Assembly: GCA_900314565.1 (NCBI GenBank)
Contig: OMVU01000016.1
Location: forward strand, 1 to 64,000
Length of the DNA: 64,000 nt
From: an uncultured Eubacteriales bacterium
GTDB lineage: Bacteria; Bacillota; Clostridia; Lachnospirales; Lachnospiraceae
Direction of reading: 5' to 3'
Shown here in pieces: positions 25,509-34,577 of the stretch. Every line of letters starts with the position of its first letter. Position 1 is the stretch's first letter. A model generated the notes under the pieces. That model saw only the letters and a program-made list of their open reading frames with translations. It ran no database searches and was not told where the DNA came from. The translations under genes and the position numbers were made by a program.

Positions 25509-27781
25509 TGCAGGAATCGGTCAGAGGAATTATTGATCATATTATTTTCAGAAATGAAGACAACGGTTATACGGTCCTTGTACTCAGGGATAAAGGAAAA
25601 GAGCTGACTTGCGTCGGCTTTTTTCAGTCTGTAAATGAGGGCGAGACCATAGAGGCTTTCGGACATGCGACGTCCCACGCAGCGTACGGTGATCAGTTCA
25701 GGGTGGAGCGTTATGAGGTGAGAGAACCGGAGGGCGAGGAAGCTGTCGAGAAATATCTCGGTTCCGGCGCGATCAAGGGGATCGGCAAAGCGCTTGCGGC
25801 CAGGATCATCCGAAAATTCGGTGAGAAGACGCTTGAGATCCTTGAGAATGAACCGGAACGTCTCGCGGAGGTCAAAGGGATCAGCGTCGGCAAGGCGCGC
25901 GAGATCGCGCGGCAGGTCGATGCCCAGAAGACACAGAGGGCTGCCATGCTCTTTCTTCAGAACTACGGGATCTCACTCGCGCTCGGCGTAAAGATCTACA
26001 ATGCTTACGGGGAGGAGATGTATGCGATCCTTCGCGAGAATCCATACCGTCTGGCGGAAGATATAAACGGGGTCGGATTCAAGACGGCGGACGCGATCGC
26101 CTCCCGGATGGGGATCGCGGAGGATTCAGACTACCGGATCCGCAGCGGGGTCCTCTATGTGCTCGGACTGGCTCTCGGCGAGGGCAGTGTGTATCTGCCC
26201 CAGTGGCTGCTGGTCTCACGGACGGCCGATCTGCTCGGCGTCCGGGACGAGGAGGTGGAGCGCCAGCTCGCTGCCCTTGCGATCGAGAGAAAGATCATGA
26301 TCCGGAACCATTCCGAGGAGGGTGGGGAAGAGTACGCGACGGGAAAGAACCGCATTGTCTACCTGTCGGGTTTTTATTATATGGAGCTTGCCGCAGCGCA
26401 GATGCTGACAGATCTCAATGTCTGCGTGCTCTCCGACGAAGAGGCGGATATTGAGCGCCGCATTGAACATGTGCTGGCCTCTCAGACCGGAGAACCGATC
26501 GAACTGGCCGAGGAGCAGCGGCGGGCGCTTGTGTGCGCGGCGAAGAACGGGCTTTTCATTTTGACGGGCGGGCCGGGGACCGGCAAGACCACGACCATTA
26601 ACCAGATGCTCCGCTACTTTGAGTCCGAAAATCTGACGATCCGCCTGGCGGCACCGACGGGACGTGCCGCCAAGCGGATGACAGAGACAACGGGATACGA
26701 AGCTTCGACGATCCACAGGCTGCTCGAAGTCAGCTCCTCCTCTGAGGAACTTCGGGAAAATGTCCGCTTTGAGAGGAACGAGGCAAACCCGCTGGAGGCG
26801 GACGTCATTATCATCGATGAGATGTCGATGGTGGACATTTCCCTGATGTACGCGCTCCTGTCTGCGATTCCGGTCGGGACGAGACTGATCCTTGTCGGGG
26901 ATGTGGACCAGCTGCCCTCCGTAGGACCCGGTGCGGTTTTGCGGGATATGCTTGAGACGGATGTCTTCCCGGCAGTCCGTCTCGTGAAGATCTTCCGCCA
27001 GGCGGCGGAATCGGACATCATTATGAATGCGCACAGGATCAACCATGGGGAACAGATCGTCCTTACCAATAAGAGCAGGGATTTTCTCTTCCTCCAGAGG
27101 ACGGATCCGAACCGGATCATCAGCAATATTATTGAACTTGTCAGGGACCGCCTTCCGGGCTATGTGAACGCGGCCCCCTTCGATATTCAGGTCCTTTCGC
27201 CGATGAAGAAGGGGCTTCTGGGTGTCGAGCGGATGAACCGGATCCTGCAGGAATATCTGAATCCGCCGGATGAAAAGAAGAAAGAGAAGACGTTCGGAGA
27301 CGGGTTCTTCCGGGTCGGCGACAAGGTCATGCAGATCAGGAATAATTACCAGATGGAATGGGAAGTGCGCGGAAAATACGGGATCGCGGTGAGCCATGGA
27401 CAGGGAATCTTCAACGGGGACATGGGAATTATCCGGGAAATAAACGACTTTGCGTCCCTCATGACGATCGAATTCGACGAGGGAAGATTCGTCGAGTATC
27501 CCTATGGAAATCTGGAGGAACTCGAGCTTGCCTACGCCGTCACCATCCATAAGTCCCAGGGAAGCGAGTATCCGGCTGTTATTCTTCCGCTCCTCACAGG
27601 ACCGAAAATGCTCATGAACCGGAATCTTCTCTATACGGCGGTGACCCGCGCACGAAAATGCGTCATGATCCTCGGAAGCGAGGACACGGTCAGGGAAATG
27701 ATCGGCAATTCCGTCCAGCAGAAGCGGTATTCTTCCCTCGATGAGAGGATCCTCGAAATACACGGGGAGCAGGAGGGATAA
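25505..27781 (+). CDS. recD2: RecD2-type 5'-3' DNA helicase
   Basis: RecD2 is a superfamily-1B helicase that works without RecBC, in repair and replication-fork maintenance. The 758 residues start at the ATG overlapping the mreB stop. Order: N-terminal OB-like region, tandem helix-hairpin-helix motifs (GIGKALAARI, VKGISVGKAREI), then the ATPase core with Walker A TGGPGTGKTTT (about 356-366), Walker B IIIDEMSMVD, GDVDQLPSVGPG and a C-terminal UvrD-like motif TIHKSQGSEYPAVI. comF follows three bases later with its Shine-Dalgarno inside recD2. Confidence 0.95.
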   Translation: MMQESVRGIIDHIIFRNEDNGYTVLVLRDKGKELTCVGFFQSVNEGETIEAFGHATSHAAYGDQFRVERYEVREPEGEEAVEKYLGSGAIKGIGKALAARIIRKFGEKTLEILENEPERLAEVKGISVGKAREIARQVDAQKTQRAAMLFLQNYGISLALGVKIYNAYGEEMYAILRENPYRLAEDINGVGFKTADAIASRMGIAEDSDYRIRSGVLYVLGLALGEGSVYLPQWLLVSRTADLLGVRDEEVERQLAALAIERKIMIRNHSEEGGEEYATGKNRIVYLSGFYYMELAAAQMLTDLNVCVLSDEEADIERRIEHVLASQTGEPIELAEEQRRALVCAAKNGLFILTGGPGTGKTTTINQMLRYFESENLTIRLAAPTGRAAKRMTETTGYEASTIHRLLEVSSSSEELRENVRFERNEANPLEADVIIIDEMSMVDISLMYALLSAIPVGTRLILVGDVDQLPSVGPGAVLRDMLETDVFPAVRLVKIFRQAAESDIIMNAHRINHGEQIVLTNKSRDFLFLQRTDPNRIISNIIELVRDRLPGYVNAAPFDIQVLSPMKKGLLGVERMNRILQEYLNPPDEKKKEKTFGDGFFRVGDKVMQIRNNYQMEWEVRGKYGIAVSHGQGIFNGDMGIIREINDFASLMTIEFDEGRFVEYPYGNLEELELAYAVTIHKSQGSEYPAVILPLLTGPKMLMNRNLLYTAVTRARKCVMILGSEDTVREMIGNSVQQKRYSSLDERILEIHGEQEG

Positions 27782-27784
27782 ATC

Positions 27785-28522
27785 TTGCGCAGGGAGATCT
27801 CTTGTTTTGCTCAGAAGTTTGTTCTGGATCTGTTATACCCCGCCCGATGTCCTGTCTGTGACCGGCCGGCTCCCTTCGGCACGGATATCTGTCCGGAATG
27901 TCTCCGCGCGCTGCCCGTGATCGAGACGAGGCGGTGCGCAAAATGCGGAAAGCCGGTGGAGGAATTTGAAAAATACTGTGAGGACTGCTCGAAAAATCCT
28001 CATGTGTATACGAGGGGGCTCGGTATCTTCCTTTACGACGAGCAGATGAAGAAGACCATGGCCGCCCTCAAATATAAAGGACGCAGAGAGTACGGGGCCG
28101 TTCTGGGCCGGCTTGTCTATGAGCGCGCACGGGGCGAGCTTCTGCGCTGGCGGCCGCAGGCAATAGTTCCGATCCCGATCCATCCGGACAGGAAAAATGA
28201 GCGCGGCTACAACCAGGCGGAGGAGATCGCCGGACCGATCGCGGAACTTGCGGGGATCCGGCTCTGCCCGGACCTTCTTGTACGGACGGAGAGGACGGGC
28301 CCCATGAAAAAGCTCACGAGGGCGGAACGGTTCGAGAATATGAAAAATGCGATCGCGGTGCGCGGGGGGTGCTTTGTTCCGGACAGGGTCCTGATCGTCG
28401 ACGATATCTATACGACCGGAGCGACGGTCGACGCGGCAGCGTATGCGCTCCGCAGCGCGGGAGCACGGGAAATATACTTTCTGTCGGTTTGCATTGGAGC
28501 CGGTTTTATGATAACATACTGA
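27785..28522 (+). CDS. comF: ComF-family phosphoribosyltransferase-like competence protein
   Basis: ComF (ComFC) is needed for transformation in several bacteria. The start is TTG at 27785, seven bases after AGGAGGG, giving 245 residues. An N-terminal zinc-finger region has CxxC pairs (CPVCDRP, CPEC, CAKCGKP, CEDC). The C-terminal half is a type I phosphoribosyltransferase fold with the PRPP motif VLIVDDIYTTGAT. No comFA helicase gene is next to it; RecD2 lies in that place. It is the third competence gene in the window after comEA and comEC. Confidence 0.92.
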   Translation: MRREISCFAQKFVLDLLYPARCPVCDRPAPFGTDICPECLRALPVIETRRCAKCGKPVEEFEKYCEDCSKNPHVYTRGLGIFLYDEQMKKTMAALKYKGRREYGAVLGRLVYERARGELLRWRPQAIVPIPIHPDRKNERGYNQAEEIAGPIAELAGIRLCPDLLVRTERTGPMKKLTRAERFENMKNAIAVRGGCFVPDRVLIVDDIYTTGATVDAAAYALRSAGAREIYFLSVCIGAGFMITY

Positions 28523-28561
28523 TGACTATGCTTTTTACAGCGATACGGGCTGGAGGTCTGA

Positions 28562-28942
28562 ATGGTTGATGAAAAAAAAGTAAGAACAATGATAGAGCTT
28601 GCCCGCTATGAGGAGGGAGAGGGAAAGGAGGATCTTCGGATCCGTCGTTTCTACCGGGGAGATTACCTGACAGTTCAGCTGATCAAGAACTGGTTCCTCA
28701 CGACGATCAGTTATATTTTGCTCCTTGCCCTTCTGGTGGGCGGAAATCTGGAATTCCTGATGAATAATCTGGATTCGATGGATCTGCCTGTCGTCATATC
28801 CCTGATCCTGATCGGATACGTGGCCCTGATCGGCCTGTATCTCGCAATCGCTTACGTTTCGTCGGCAGTCCGCTACGGGCGTGCAAGAAAGCGCCTTCGG
28901 GAATATGTTGTGAAGCTGCGGTCGCTGTACCGCATGAAGTGA
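28562..28942 (+). CDS. Small two-helix membrane protein, unknown function
   Basis: I do not recognise a family for this 126-residue protein. It has a charged cytoplasmic N-terminus (MVDEKKVRTMIELARYEEGEG), two membrane helices (about 42-60 and 75-100) and a basic C-terminus. GGAGG lies six bases before the ATG. It lies between comF and another membrane protein upstream of cdaA, so it may belong to an envelope-related operon. Confidence 0.7.
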   Translation: MVDEKKVRTMIELARYEEGEGKEDLRIRRFYRGDYLTVQLIKNWFLTTISYILLLALLVGGNLEFLMNNLDSMDLPVVISLILIGYVALIGLYLAIAYVSSAVRYGRARKRLREYVVKLRSLYRMK

Positions 28943-29016
28943 TCAGGGAACATACATTACAATTCATGATGATGCGGCAGACTATGTACTGTGCGCGTCT
29001 GTGAGGATATTAAGAT

Positions 29017-29985
29017 ATGCGTGGAGCAGTGACTGTTAAAGATATTCTGAAAAAATTTTATTCGGGCTATTCTGTCTATATTGACATTATTGTGAAGGCC
29101 TGTACGGCTTTCGCGTGCTTTTACTGGATCGCTTCCATATTTGAGGGGAAAGGGATCCTTGCAAATACGTTCATTTTACTGATCGCAGCTCTTCTGTGCT
29201 CAGTTCTTCCCGTCCGCTTTATACCGGTCGTATCGGCGGTCTTTATCGTCGGGCATTCTTTTCCCATGGGGATCGATGTCTTTGCTGTCTGTGCGATCAT
29301 TATTCTGGCGCTCACTTTCCTGTTCCTTCGGTTCGTACCGGATGACTCCCCTGCGATCATCTTTATGCCGATCGCCATGCACTTCGGGATCCCGGCGCTG
29401 GTGCCGATCTGCTACGGGCTCAGGAAGCGTCCGTCCGCGGTCCTTGCGGTCGGGTCCGGATGTATCCTGTACTATCTTCTTTCCGCAGTGACTTCCAATA
29501 AGGAAGCCCTGCTTGAATTCGGAAAGACGGAATACGTCGCAAGGCTGACTCTTCTCATGGAGTCGATCAATTCGGGAAATGAAATGGTCGTCAGTATCCT
29601 GGCTCTTTCGGGAGTCGTGGTGATCGTCTACGCGTTCCGCAGGCTCGGATTCGCTCATGCATATGAGGTGGCCTGTGTCTCGGGCGGACTGGTATACCTT
29701 TTCTTTATCATCCTCGGCAATTCGATCTCTCTGACGCAGTTCGATCTCGCAAGGGAAGGAATCGGTGCAGCCGCAGCGATCATCGTTTCCCTGATTCTTC
29801 AGTTCTTCTGGCTTTCCCTCGACTTTAAAAAGGTCGAAGTACTGGAGTTTGAAGATGACAGGTATTATTATCATGTGAAAGCGGTCCCGAAGATCACAGC
29901 GGAGGACTTCGCCGAAACAGCTGATGCGGACGGCGAATCCGTGAACTTTGAACAGAAGCTGGAGGATTCCCTCAGGAATCTGTAA
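29017..29985 (+). CDS. Polytopic membrane protein upstream of cdaA, unknown function
   Basis: The 322-residue protein has about nine membrane helices and a soluble acidic C-terminal tail of about 55 residues (from FKKVEVLEF). No transporter or enzyme motif is visible. It is 44 bases upstream of cdaA and in the same direction, so it likely shares a transcript with the c-di-AMP synthase. A role in envelope or ion homeostasis would fit but is only inferred from position. Confidence 0.7.
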   Translation: MRGAVTVKDILKKFYSGYSVYIDIIVKACTAFACFYWIASIFEGKGILANTFILLIAALLCSVLPVRFIPVVSAVFIVGHSFPMGIDVFAVCAIIILALTFLFLRFVPDDSPAIIFMPIAMHFGIPALVPICYGLRKRPSAVLAVGSGCILYYLLSAVTSNKEALLEFGKTEYVARLTLLMESINSGNEMVVSILALSGVVVIVYAFRRLGFAHAYEVACVSGGLVYLFFIILGNSISLTQFDLAREGIGAAAAIIVSLILQFFWLSLDFKKVEVLEFEDDRYYYHVKAVPKITAEDFAETADADGESVNFEQKLEDSLRNL

Positions 29986-30029
29986 AAAAGACGGCCGTCT
30001 GACGGGCTCTTTGGAGAGGAAGTGGCAGC

Positions 30030-30899
30030 TTGCTTACTTTTTTTGAAAAGATCAAAACTTTTCTTTCGGAAATATATATGCCGAGGCTCCAGATCAATGA
30101 TCTTCTTGAGATTCTGATCATTGCTGTTCTTCTGTACGTGTTCATGGTGTGGATCCAGAGTACACGGGCGTATACGCTGCTGCGCGGGATCCTCGTTGTG
30201 GGTATTTTTACCATTTTCGCCTGGGTCTTTCAGCTGACGACGATCCTTTGGATCTCACAGAAGATCGCGTCTGTCGCCCTGATCGCTCTGGTCATCATTT
30301 TTCAGCCGGAGCTTCGAAAAGCCCTGGATTCGCTGGGACAGAGAAATTTTATCTTTCATTTTTTTGTTTTTGACAATTCACAGGAGACCGTGCGGTTTTC
30401 AGACGCGATCATCAATGAGATCATTCGGGCAGTCAATGAGATGGCAGAGGTCCGTACAGGTGCCCTGATCGTCATTGAACAGAATATTCGGCTGGACGAG
30501 TTCATTAATACAGGGATCGAGATGGACTCGCTCATCTCGAGCCAGCTTCTGGTCAATATCTTCGAACACAACACACCGCTGCATGACGGCGCGGTCATTA
30601 TGCGCGGAGAGCGTCTTGTCGCCGCGACCTGCTATCTTCCCCTGTCGGAAAATGTTTCCATCAGCAAGAAGTACGGCACCAGACACCGCGCAGCCCTCGG
30701 AATCAGTGAAATGAGCGATTCTTTCACGATCATTGTTTCCGAGGAGACCGGACGCGTATCGTATGCATATATGGGAGAGCTGACGACCGGCGTTACGCCG
30801 AGCGAGCTGAGAGAGCAGCTGCATTACGTACAGCAGAATTCAATGAAAGACCGGAATGAGAATAACAGATTCCGGATCTGGAAAGTGCGGGATAAATGA
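30030..30899 (+). CDS. cdaA: Diadenylate cyclase CdaA (c-di-AMP synthase)
   Basis: CdaA joins two ATP molecules into cyclic di-AMP, which controls potassium and osmolyte balance and wall integrity. The 289-residue protein starts with TTG after GGAGAGGA. Three membrane helices occupy about residues 28-92; the DAC domain follows with the catalytic motifs DGA (186-188) and RHR (218-220). The cdaR start overlaps its stop by four bases (ATGA). In most Firmicutes glmM comes third; here it is absent. Confidence 0.96.
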   Translation: MLTFFEKIKTFLSEIYMPRLQINDLLEILIIAVLLYVFMVWIQSTRAYTLLRGILVVGIFTIFAWVFQLTTILWISQKIASVALIALVIIFQPELRKALDSLGQRNFIFHFFVFDNSQETVRFSDAIINEIIRAVNEMAEVRTGALIVIEQNIRLDEFINTGIEMDSLISSQLLVNIFEHNTPLHDGAVIMRGERLVAATCYLPLSENVSISKKYGTRHRAALGISEMSDSFTIIVSEETGRVSYAYMGELTTGVTPSELREQLHYVQQNSMKDRNENNRFRIWKVRDK

Positions 30900-32182
30900 T
30901 AAAAAGCAAGATTATCAAGCATCCGGGCCTTGCTGTTATTTCCCTGGTGCTTGCGTTCATTATCTGGTTCATCATCACAAATTACAGGAATCCGGTCATT
31001 ACGAGAACGATCACGGGAGTTCCCGTCAATGTCATCAACGCGTCCCATGTTGAGAGCATGGGACTTTCCTACAGTCTTGCCGCGGGATACGATACCGTAT
31101 CCGTAACAGTGAGGGGCAACAGATCCAATGTGGAATCTCTGAGAGCTTCCAATATTACCGTGGATGCGGATCTCACACAGCTGATCAGTCTTGACACAAG
31201 TCCGGTCATGGTCCCGCTCAGCGTTACCATTCCCGGAATTCCCCCGGAAAACTGTACCGCAAATCCACGGAACATCGGAATAGAACTGGAGGAGCGTGTA
31301 AGCAAGGACTTTGTTATTACCGCATCCAACGGCAATACAAAACCGGCGAACGGGTATGAGATCGGAGTCATGACAGTGGAGCCGGAAAAGCTGACAGTGC
31401 GCGGTCCGAATACGCTGATCGATCGAATCGACAGGATCAACGCGATGGTGGATGTGACAAATAAGAGCAGGAGCGGAGTCTATCCGTGTGTCATTAAAGT
31501 CATGGACAAGAACGGGGAGGAGCTGGACGATACAAAGATGTCTTCCCTTTCCTTCAGTACAGACGAGTCCGCGATCAGAGTGGACATAGCCTTTTATAAA
31601 GTGCAGAGCGGTGTGAAGGTGAAGGTCGAGACGAGCGGAGAGCCTGCTGCCGGTTATCAGATCGGCGAGATCGTGACGACGCCTGCGACAATATCCGTTG
31701 TCGGGGATGAAACGGCGCTCAAAGAGCTTTCTGACGCAGGGAACACGATTACGATCACCTCCGGTTCACAGACAGTTGACTGTACGGGTGCGAAAGAAGA
31801 TTTTGATGTCCGTGTTGATATACGGGATTTCCTTCCCGAAAGTCTCAGACTGGCGGAGGAGGTCACCAATGTCGTCATGGTGAGTGTTCATATTCTCCCG
31901 TATAACAGCAAGCTGATCTCTATTGAGTCGCAGTCGATCGCCAAGGAAAATCTGGACAGCACGCTGAACTGTGTGTTCGACGTGAGCAAGGTCGATATCA
32001 AGGTACAGGGAACGGATCAGGCACTCTCGTCGCTGACAAAGGATGCTGTTCGGGCGACTGTCGACCTTACAGGTCTTTCAGAAGGCAGCCACGTCGTTCC
32101 GGTCAATGTGACACTGCCGGAAGGTCTGGAGCTCGTAGAGAACGTGTCCGTCAGTGTGACTTTGTCAAAGACACGGACATAG
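30896..32182 (+). CDS. cdaR: CdaR (YbbR-domain) regulator of CdaA
   Basis: CdaR is an extracytoplasmic protein that binds and regulates CdaA. The 428 residues begin with one membrane helix (about 10-27) followed by about four YbbR repeats of 80-90 residues; each repeat has a pattern like PVMVPLSVTIPG or SGVKVKVETSGEPAAGYQIGEI. The ATG overlaps the cdaA stop. A palindromic repeat element begins 20 bases after the stop. Confidence 0.93.
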   Translation: MIKSKIIKHPGLAVISLVLAFIIWFIITNYRNPVITRTITGVPVNVINASHVESMGLSYSLAAGYDTVSVTVRGNRSNVESLRASNITVDADLTQLISLDTSPVMVPLSVTIPGIPPENCTANPRNIGIELEERVSKDFVITASNGNTKPANGYEIGVMTVEPEKLTVRGPNTLIDRIDRINAMVDVTNKSRSGVYPCVIKVMDKNGEELDDTKMSSLSFSTDESAIRVDIAFYKVQSGVKVKVETSGEPAAGYQIGEIVTTPATISVVGDETALKELSDAGNTITITSGSQTVDCTGAKEDFDVRVDIRDFLPESLRLAEEVTNVVMVSVHILPYNSKLISIESQSIAKENLDSTLNCVFDVSKVDIKVQGTDQALSSLTKDAVRATVDLTGLSEGSHVVPVNVTLPEGLELVENVSVSVTLSKTRT

Positions 32183-32201
32183 ACATAAACGAAGGAAGAT
32201 A

Positions 32202-32300
32202 CAAGAACGCCTCGGCGTTCTTGCCGCGACGTGCGCGGCGCGTAAGCGCCTTCCATTGCGCACGTCTGCGATCCGCCGGAGGCTTTTATTCTTCATCGCG
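32202..32300. repeat. Intergenic palindromic repeat, full copy
   Basis: CAAGAACGCC-TC-GGCGTTCTTG (32202-32223) is followed by GACGTGCGC (32228-32236) pairing with GCGCACGTC (32258-32266) around an inner hairpin GGCGC-GTAA-GCGCC. It continues through GGAGG and TTATTCTTCATCGCG into the start of the next gene. It is about 90% identical to 59455-59540. Confidence 0.85.
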
Positions 32301-32573
32301 ATGGTCAGCAGAAAAGTCAGAGTGATCAATGAAACGGGGCTTCATTTGAAACCGGCCGCTTATTTCTGTAAGGAGGCCCTTCTTTTTAAGAGCCTGGTGA
32401 CGTTTTCTTTCGGAAACACAACTGCCAATGCAAAGAGCGTTCTCTCGGTCCTCTCCGCCTGCGTGAAGTGCGGAGATGAGATAGAAATTGTCTGCGACGG
32501 TCCGGATGAGCGGGAGGCCCTGCGTTCGATGTGCGCGGCTGTCGAGAGCGGCCTGGGAGAGCAGGTCGATTAA
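32301..32573 (+). CDS. Second HPr-family protein (His15 and Ser46 both present)
   Basis: This 90-residue protein has the HPr fold signature GLHLKPAA with His15, but Lys replaces Arg17, and a NAKSVLSVLS stretch with Ser46. It therefore keeps the HPr-kinase site that the first HPr (881) lacks. It could be a regulatory HPr comparable in role to Crh of Bacillus, although Crh lacks His15. The ATG at 32301 has no well-placed Shine-Dalgarno: the nearest GGAGG is 19 bases away and lies inside the repeat element. Six Cys residues are unusual for HPr. Neighbours are cdaR and a carboxypeptidase gene. Confidence 0.85.
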   Translation: MVSRKVRVINETGLHLKPAAYFCKEALLFKSLVTFSFGNTTANAKSVLSVLSACVKCGDEIEIVCDGPDEREALRSMCAAVESGLGEQVD

Positions 32574-32687
32574 AGCCATTGGCGAGGCTGCCGCACAGGG
32601 GGGGAAGGCCTTTGCGCGCCAGCGCGGCAGGAACATCAAGGCGTTCCTGCGTAATGGGGAGATACTGATTTTTGGGGGTATGAACAA

Positions 32688-34508
32688 TTGAATGAGTTGA
32701 ATGAAGAGGATATAGTATCACGGATCATACATGGGATCGCCCGATATTCCGGCAGAATGACGGCAGTCCTTCTCACCGGAGCGGTCCTTTTCTGCTCGGT
32801 ACCGGAAAGCATCTACGCATCCGCTGCGTCGACGGAGACAGCAGCACCTGCACAGGATTCATCGGCACAGGATGCGGCAGCTGCCGCGCCGGCACCGGAA
32901 GCACCTCCGGAGGTCTCCACGAACGCGATTGCCGGATGGCCTCAGGGGGAGAACTGCAGGTCACTGACAGCCTGTCTGATCGACGCGGATACCGGGGCGG
33001 TACTCTATGACAAGTCGATCGGGGCAACGATGGCTCCGGCGTCGATCACGAAAGTCATGACGCTCCTTCTTGCCCTTGAACGAGGCAATCTGGAGGACCG
33101 GGTCGCGATGACGGAGACCGGCGTGCGCTATGCGGAATCCGGCAGTATGAACCTGTATACGAAAGTCGGGGAGGAGTTCACTGTCGAAGAACTCATTTAC
33201 GGAACTTTCCTGTACTCTGCGAATGATATGGCGACGCAGCTTGGAGAATATATCGGCGGCGGCTCTATCGACAATTTTGTCCAGATGATGAATGACAGGG
33301 CAGCGGAGCTCGGATGTACGGGTACGCATTTTTCGAATGCGTGCGGCATGCCGGATCCTGAACATGTGACGACGGCTCACGATATGGCGCTCATCATGCA
33401 GGAAGGGCTCCGTCGGGAAGATTTCAGGATCATCATCAATACGCCGTCCTACACGATCCCGCCAACGAACATGACGGCTGCAGAACGTGAGCTTACGAGC
33501 CACAATCCGCTCCTTGTCTCTCCGGCCTATTATTATCCGGGAACGATCGGCGGGAAGACCGGCTATACGGACGGCGCCCGTCATACGCTGATCAATGCCG
33601 TGAGCAGGGATGGCATGACACTGATCGTCGTCACGATGCATGCGGAGGATGCGGGATACGCTGCCGAGGATAATATCAGGATACTTGATTATGGGTTCAA
33701 TAATTTTGCGGTCCAGTCTGTCGGAAATCCCGAACTGACGGCGGGAGGCGGAAAAGTAACGCTTCCGAAGGGTGTAAATATTGACGCGTGTACAATAGAA
33801 GAGCAGGATGCAGGCTCATCGGACGCCGGCGAGATGGTCAACTGGGTCTACCGCTTTAACGGTCAGAGAGTGGGAAACCTTCTGATGACGAAGGAAAATG
33901 CCGCGAAGTATAAGAAGGAGCTTGAGGGCGCGAAAAAGACCGAGTCGAAGGGAGCGAAAGATACTGCTTCCTCTGCAAAGACCGGGGAGACGGAATCGAA
34001 GGCAGCAGGAAGCCCGAAGGAGAGCACCGGACCGGTCGGAGAACTCGACGGAGAGACCTTCCGCTTAGCAATCTATATACTTGGCGGAGTCGTCTGTGCC
34101 GGTATTCTGGTCATCATCATCACCCTTGCGGTGAGACGCAGGAAGCTCAAGAAGAAGATCCAGGCAGCAGATGAGGCGTATATCATCGAGCAGAAGGATT
34201 CTCCTGCCGGGCTGCCGGTCGACGCGGAAGCGCTTGCCGTTGCGGAGAAGGCAGAAAAGGAAGAAAATCCGGAAAATGCCGCAGCCGGCGATAACCGGGA
34301 AGATCTTCTGAAGAACGGCGGAGAGAGCGAAAGTGCTGCTGTTCCCGGTAATGACATGGGGGCGGACGTTTCTTCAGATTCCTCAGAGGAGGATATGTCT
34401 TCTTATCTGTTCGATGACAGCATATCTGTTGAGATCGGTGACTTCCTTTCCGAAGGACCGGTGCGGAACGGAGAAGACGCCGCTTCCGGGAATGAGAATG
34501 GGAACTGA
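32688..34508 (+). CDS. D-alanyl-D-alanine carboxypeptidase (PBP5/DacF type)
   Basis: This class of enzyme trims the terminal D-Ala from peptidoglycan stem peptides. The likely start is TTG 32688 after GGGGG. A signal sequence (about 24-45) is followed by an Ala/Pro-rich linker and the peptidase S11 domain with SITK (Ser119, Lys122), SAN (YSANDM) and KTG (GGKTGYTDG). A small beta domain follows, then a Lys/Glu-rich linker, a membrane helix (about 463-483) and an acidic cytoplasmic tail of about 110 residues. Most PBP5 proteins end in an amphipathic helix, so the true helix and long tail are unusual. Terminator at 34542. Confidence 0.92.
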   Translation: MNELNEEDIVSRIIHGIARYSGRMTAVLLTGAVLFCSVPESIYASAASTETAAPAQDSSAQDAAAAAPAPEAPPEVSTNAIAGWPQGENCRSLTACLIDADTGAVLYDKSIGATMAPASITKVMTLLLALERGNLEDRVAMTETGVRYAESGSMNLYTKVGEEFTVEELIYGTFLYSANDMATQLGEYIGGGSIDNFVQMMNDRAAELGCTGTHFSNACGMPDPEHVTTAHDMALIMQEGLRREDFRIIINTPSYTIPPTNMTAAERELTSHNPLLVSPAYYYPGTIGGKTGYTDGARHTLINAVSRDGMTLIVVTMHAEDAGYAAEDNIRILDYGFNNFAVQSVGNPELTAGGGKVTLPKGVNIDACTIEEQDAGSSDAGEMVNWVYRFNGQRVGNLLMTKENAAKYKKELEGAKKTESKGAKDTASSAKTGETESKAAGSPKESTGPVGELDGETFRLAIYILGGVVCAGILVIIITLAVRRRKLKKKIQAADEAYIIEQKDSPAGLPVDAEALAVAEKAEKEENPENAAAGDNREDLLKNGGESESAAVPGNDMGADVSSDSSEEDMSSYLFDDSISVEIGDFLSEGPVRNGEDAASGNENGN

Positions 34509-34541
34509 GCAGACAGCAATAAAACCTTCGAGGTAAACAGA

Positions 34542-34574
34542 GTAAGGAATGACCGGATGTTATTCCTTACTTTT
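34542..34574 (+). terminator. Terminator after the carboxypeptidase gene
   Basis: GTAAGGAAT (34542-34550) pairs with ATTCCTTAC (34562-34570), then TTTT. Flanking ACAGAGTAA (34537-34545) can alternatively pair with TTACTCTGT at 34579 or 34634. Confidence 0.7.
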
Positions 34575-34577
34575 CGC

